Assembly: GCA_026991005.1 (NCBI GenBank) | Contig: JALXCH010000350.1 | Location: forward strand, 1-5,491 | Length of the DNA stretch: 5,491 nt | Source: Calditrichia bacterium | Lineage (GTDB): Bacteria; Calditrichota; Calditrichia; RBG-13-44-9 | Direction of reading: 5' to 3' | Part shown: in pieces, positions 5,223-5,491 of the stretch | Numbering within the stretch: position 1 is the first letter of the stretch | Layout: each line of letters begins with the position of its first letter | Translations under genes and position numbers: made by a program | The notes under the pieces: generated by a model | What the model was told of the DNA's origin: nothing | Databases searched by the model: none | Seen by the model: the letters and a program-made list of their open reading frames with translations, nothing else

Positions 5223-5491
5223 TTACAGTTTTATATTCCTCAAATATTCTGCCGCTTCTTCCGGACTGGTGGGATTGATGTAAAAACCGGTTCCCCACTC
5301 AAATCCGGCAATCCGGGTAAGTTTGGGCATAAACTCGATGTGCCAGTGGTAATGTTCCATGGGTCCTTCTTGCATGGGAGCCGTGTGGATAACAAAATTA
5401 TAAGGTGGTTTGTTGAGCGCAGTATTGATGCGACCCAGCACCTCTTTCATGGTTACGGCCAGATGTTGTACCAATTCATCAGAGATGTGTT
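5223..5491 (-). CDS. galT: Galactose-1-phosphate uridylyltransferase-like protein, C-terminal part (partial)
   Basis: Only the last 88 codons and the stop are in the window; the frame stays open to the edge, so the true start is outside. The visible part matches the C-terminal HIT-like domain of GalT: PPYNFVIHTAP, then EHYHWHIEFMP with a histidine cluster, then RIAGFEWGTGFYINPTSPEEA and a final short helix. GalT exchanges UMP between UDP-glucose and galactose 1-phosphate in the Leloir pathway. The active-site His-Pro-His motif lies in the missing part, so activity cannot be judged. Because the gene abuts glgA, a related activity such as an ADP-glucose phosphorylase (a known GalT relative in plants) is also possible. 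The TTG at 5474 is an internal codon and not a start. Confidence 0.9.
   Translation of the reverse strand, partial: HISDELVQHLAVTMKEVLGRINTALNKPPYNFVIHTAPMQEGPMEHYHWHIEFMPKLTRIAGFEWGTGFYINPTSPEEAAEYLRNIKL

Overview
The window looks like part of a bacterial chromosome with about 50% GC. It carries two convergent transcription units. On the left, reading rightward, is an aromatic amino acid operon: aroF (DAHP synthase), then a chorismate synthase fused to a chorismate mutase domain, then tyrA (prephenate dehydrogenase). On the right, reading leftward, are the 3' end of a galT-like gene, cut by the window edge, and glgA (glycogen synthase). The type I-beta DAHP synthase with an N-terminal ferredoxin-like domain, the bacterial GlgA and the A-rich spacer between the units would suit an anaerobic or thermophilic lineage, perhaps of the Calditrichota/FCB kind. 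No rRNA or other marker supports this, so the taxonomic suggestion is weak.

The most striking region is positions 25-169, upstream of aroF. A strong Shine-Dalgarno precedes a 25-codon open reading frame with eight consecutive aromatic codons (Phe-Tyr-Phe-Tyr-Tyr-Tyr-Tyr-Phe). Its stop codon (114-116) lies inside a strand (103-118) that can pair with the loop and 3' arm of an intrinsic terminator (138-169). The terminator has a perfect 11-bp stem and a T6 run. A third pairing (46-55 with 107-116) could hide that strand when the leader is not translated. This is the full layout of a translation-dependent attenuator of the trp/pheA type. Here it would sense Tyr and Phe and control an operon that begins with the entry step to aromatics and ends with the Tyr-specific step.

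The three enzymes cover DAHP formation, chorismate formation, chorismate to prephenate, and prephenate to 4-hydroxyphenylpyruvate. The middle shikimate steps, prephenate dehydratase and the trp genes are not in the window. The second gene is unusual: a complete chorismate synthase (about residues 1-355) carries a complete AroQ-type chorismate mutase domain (about 358-447). That domain aligns without gaps to the E. coli P/T-protein mutase and keeps all its active-site residues. tyrA overlaps it by 4 nt.

The convergent spacer (3452-3728) holds an A-rich quasi-repeat tract, two short palindromes, and a 28-codon reading frame directly downstream of and in frame with glgA. No convincing GC-rich terminator was found there. 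galT and glgA are 15 nt apart, probably co-transcribed, and point to sugar-nucleotide and glycogen metabolism.
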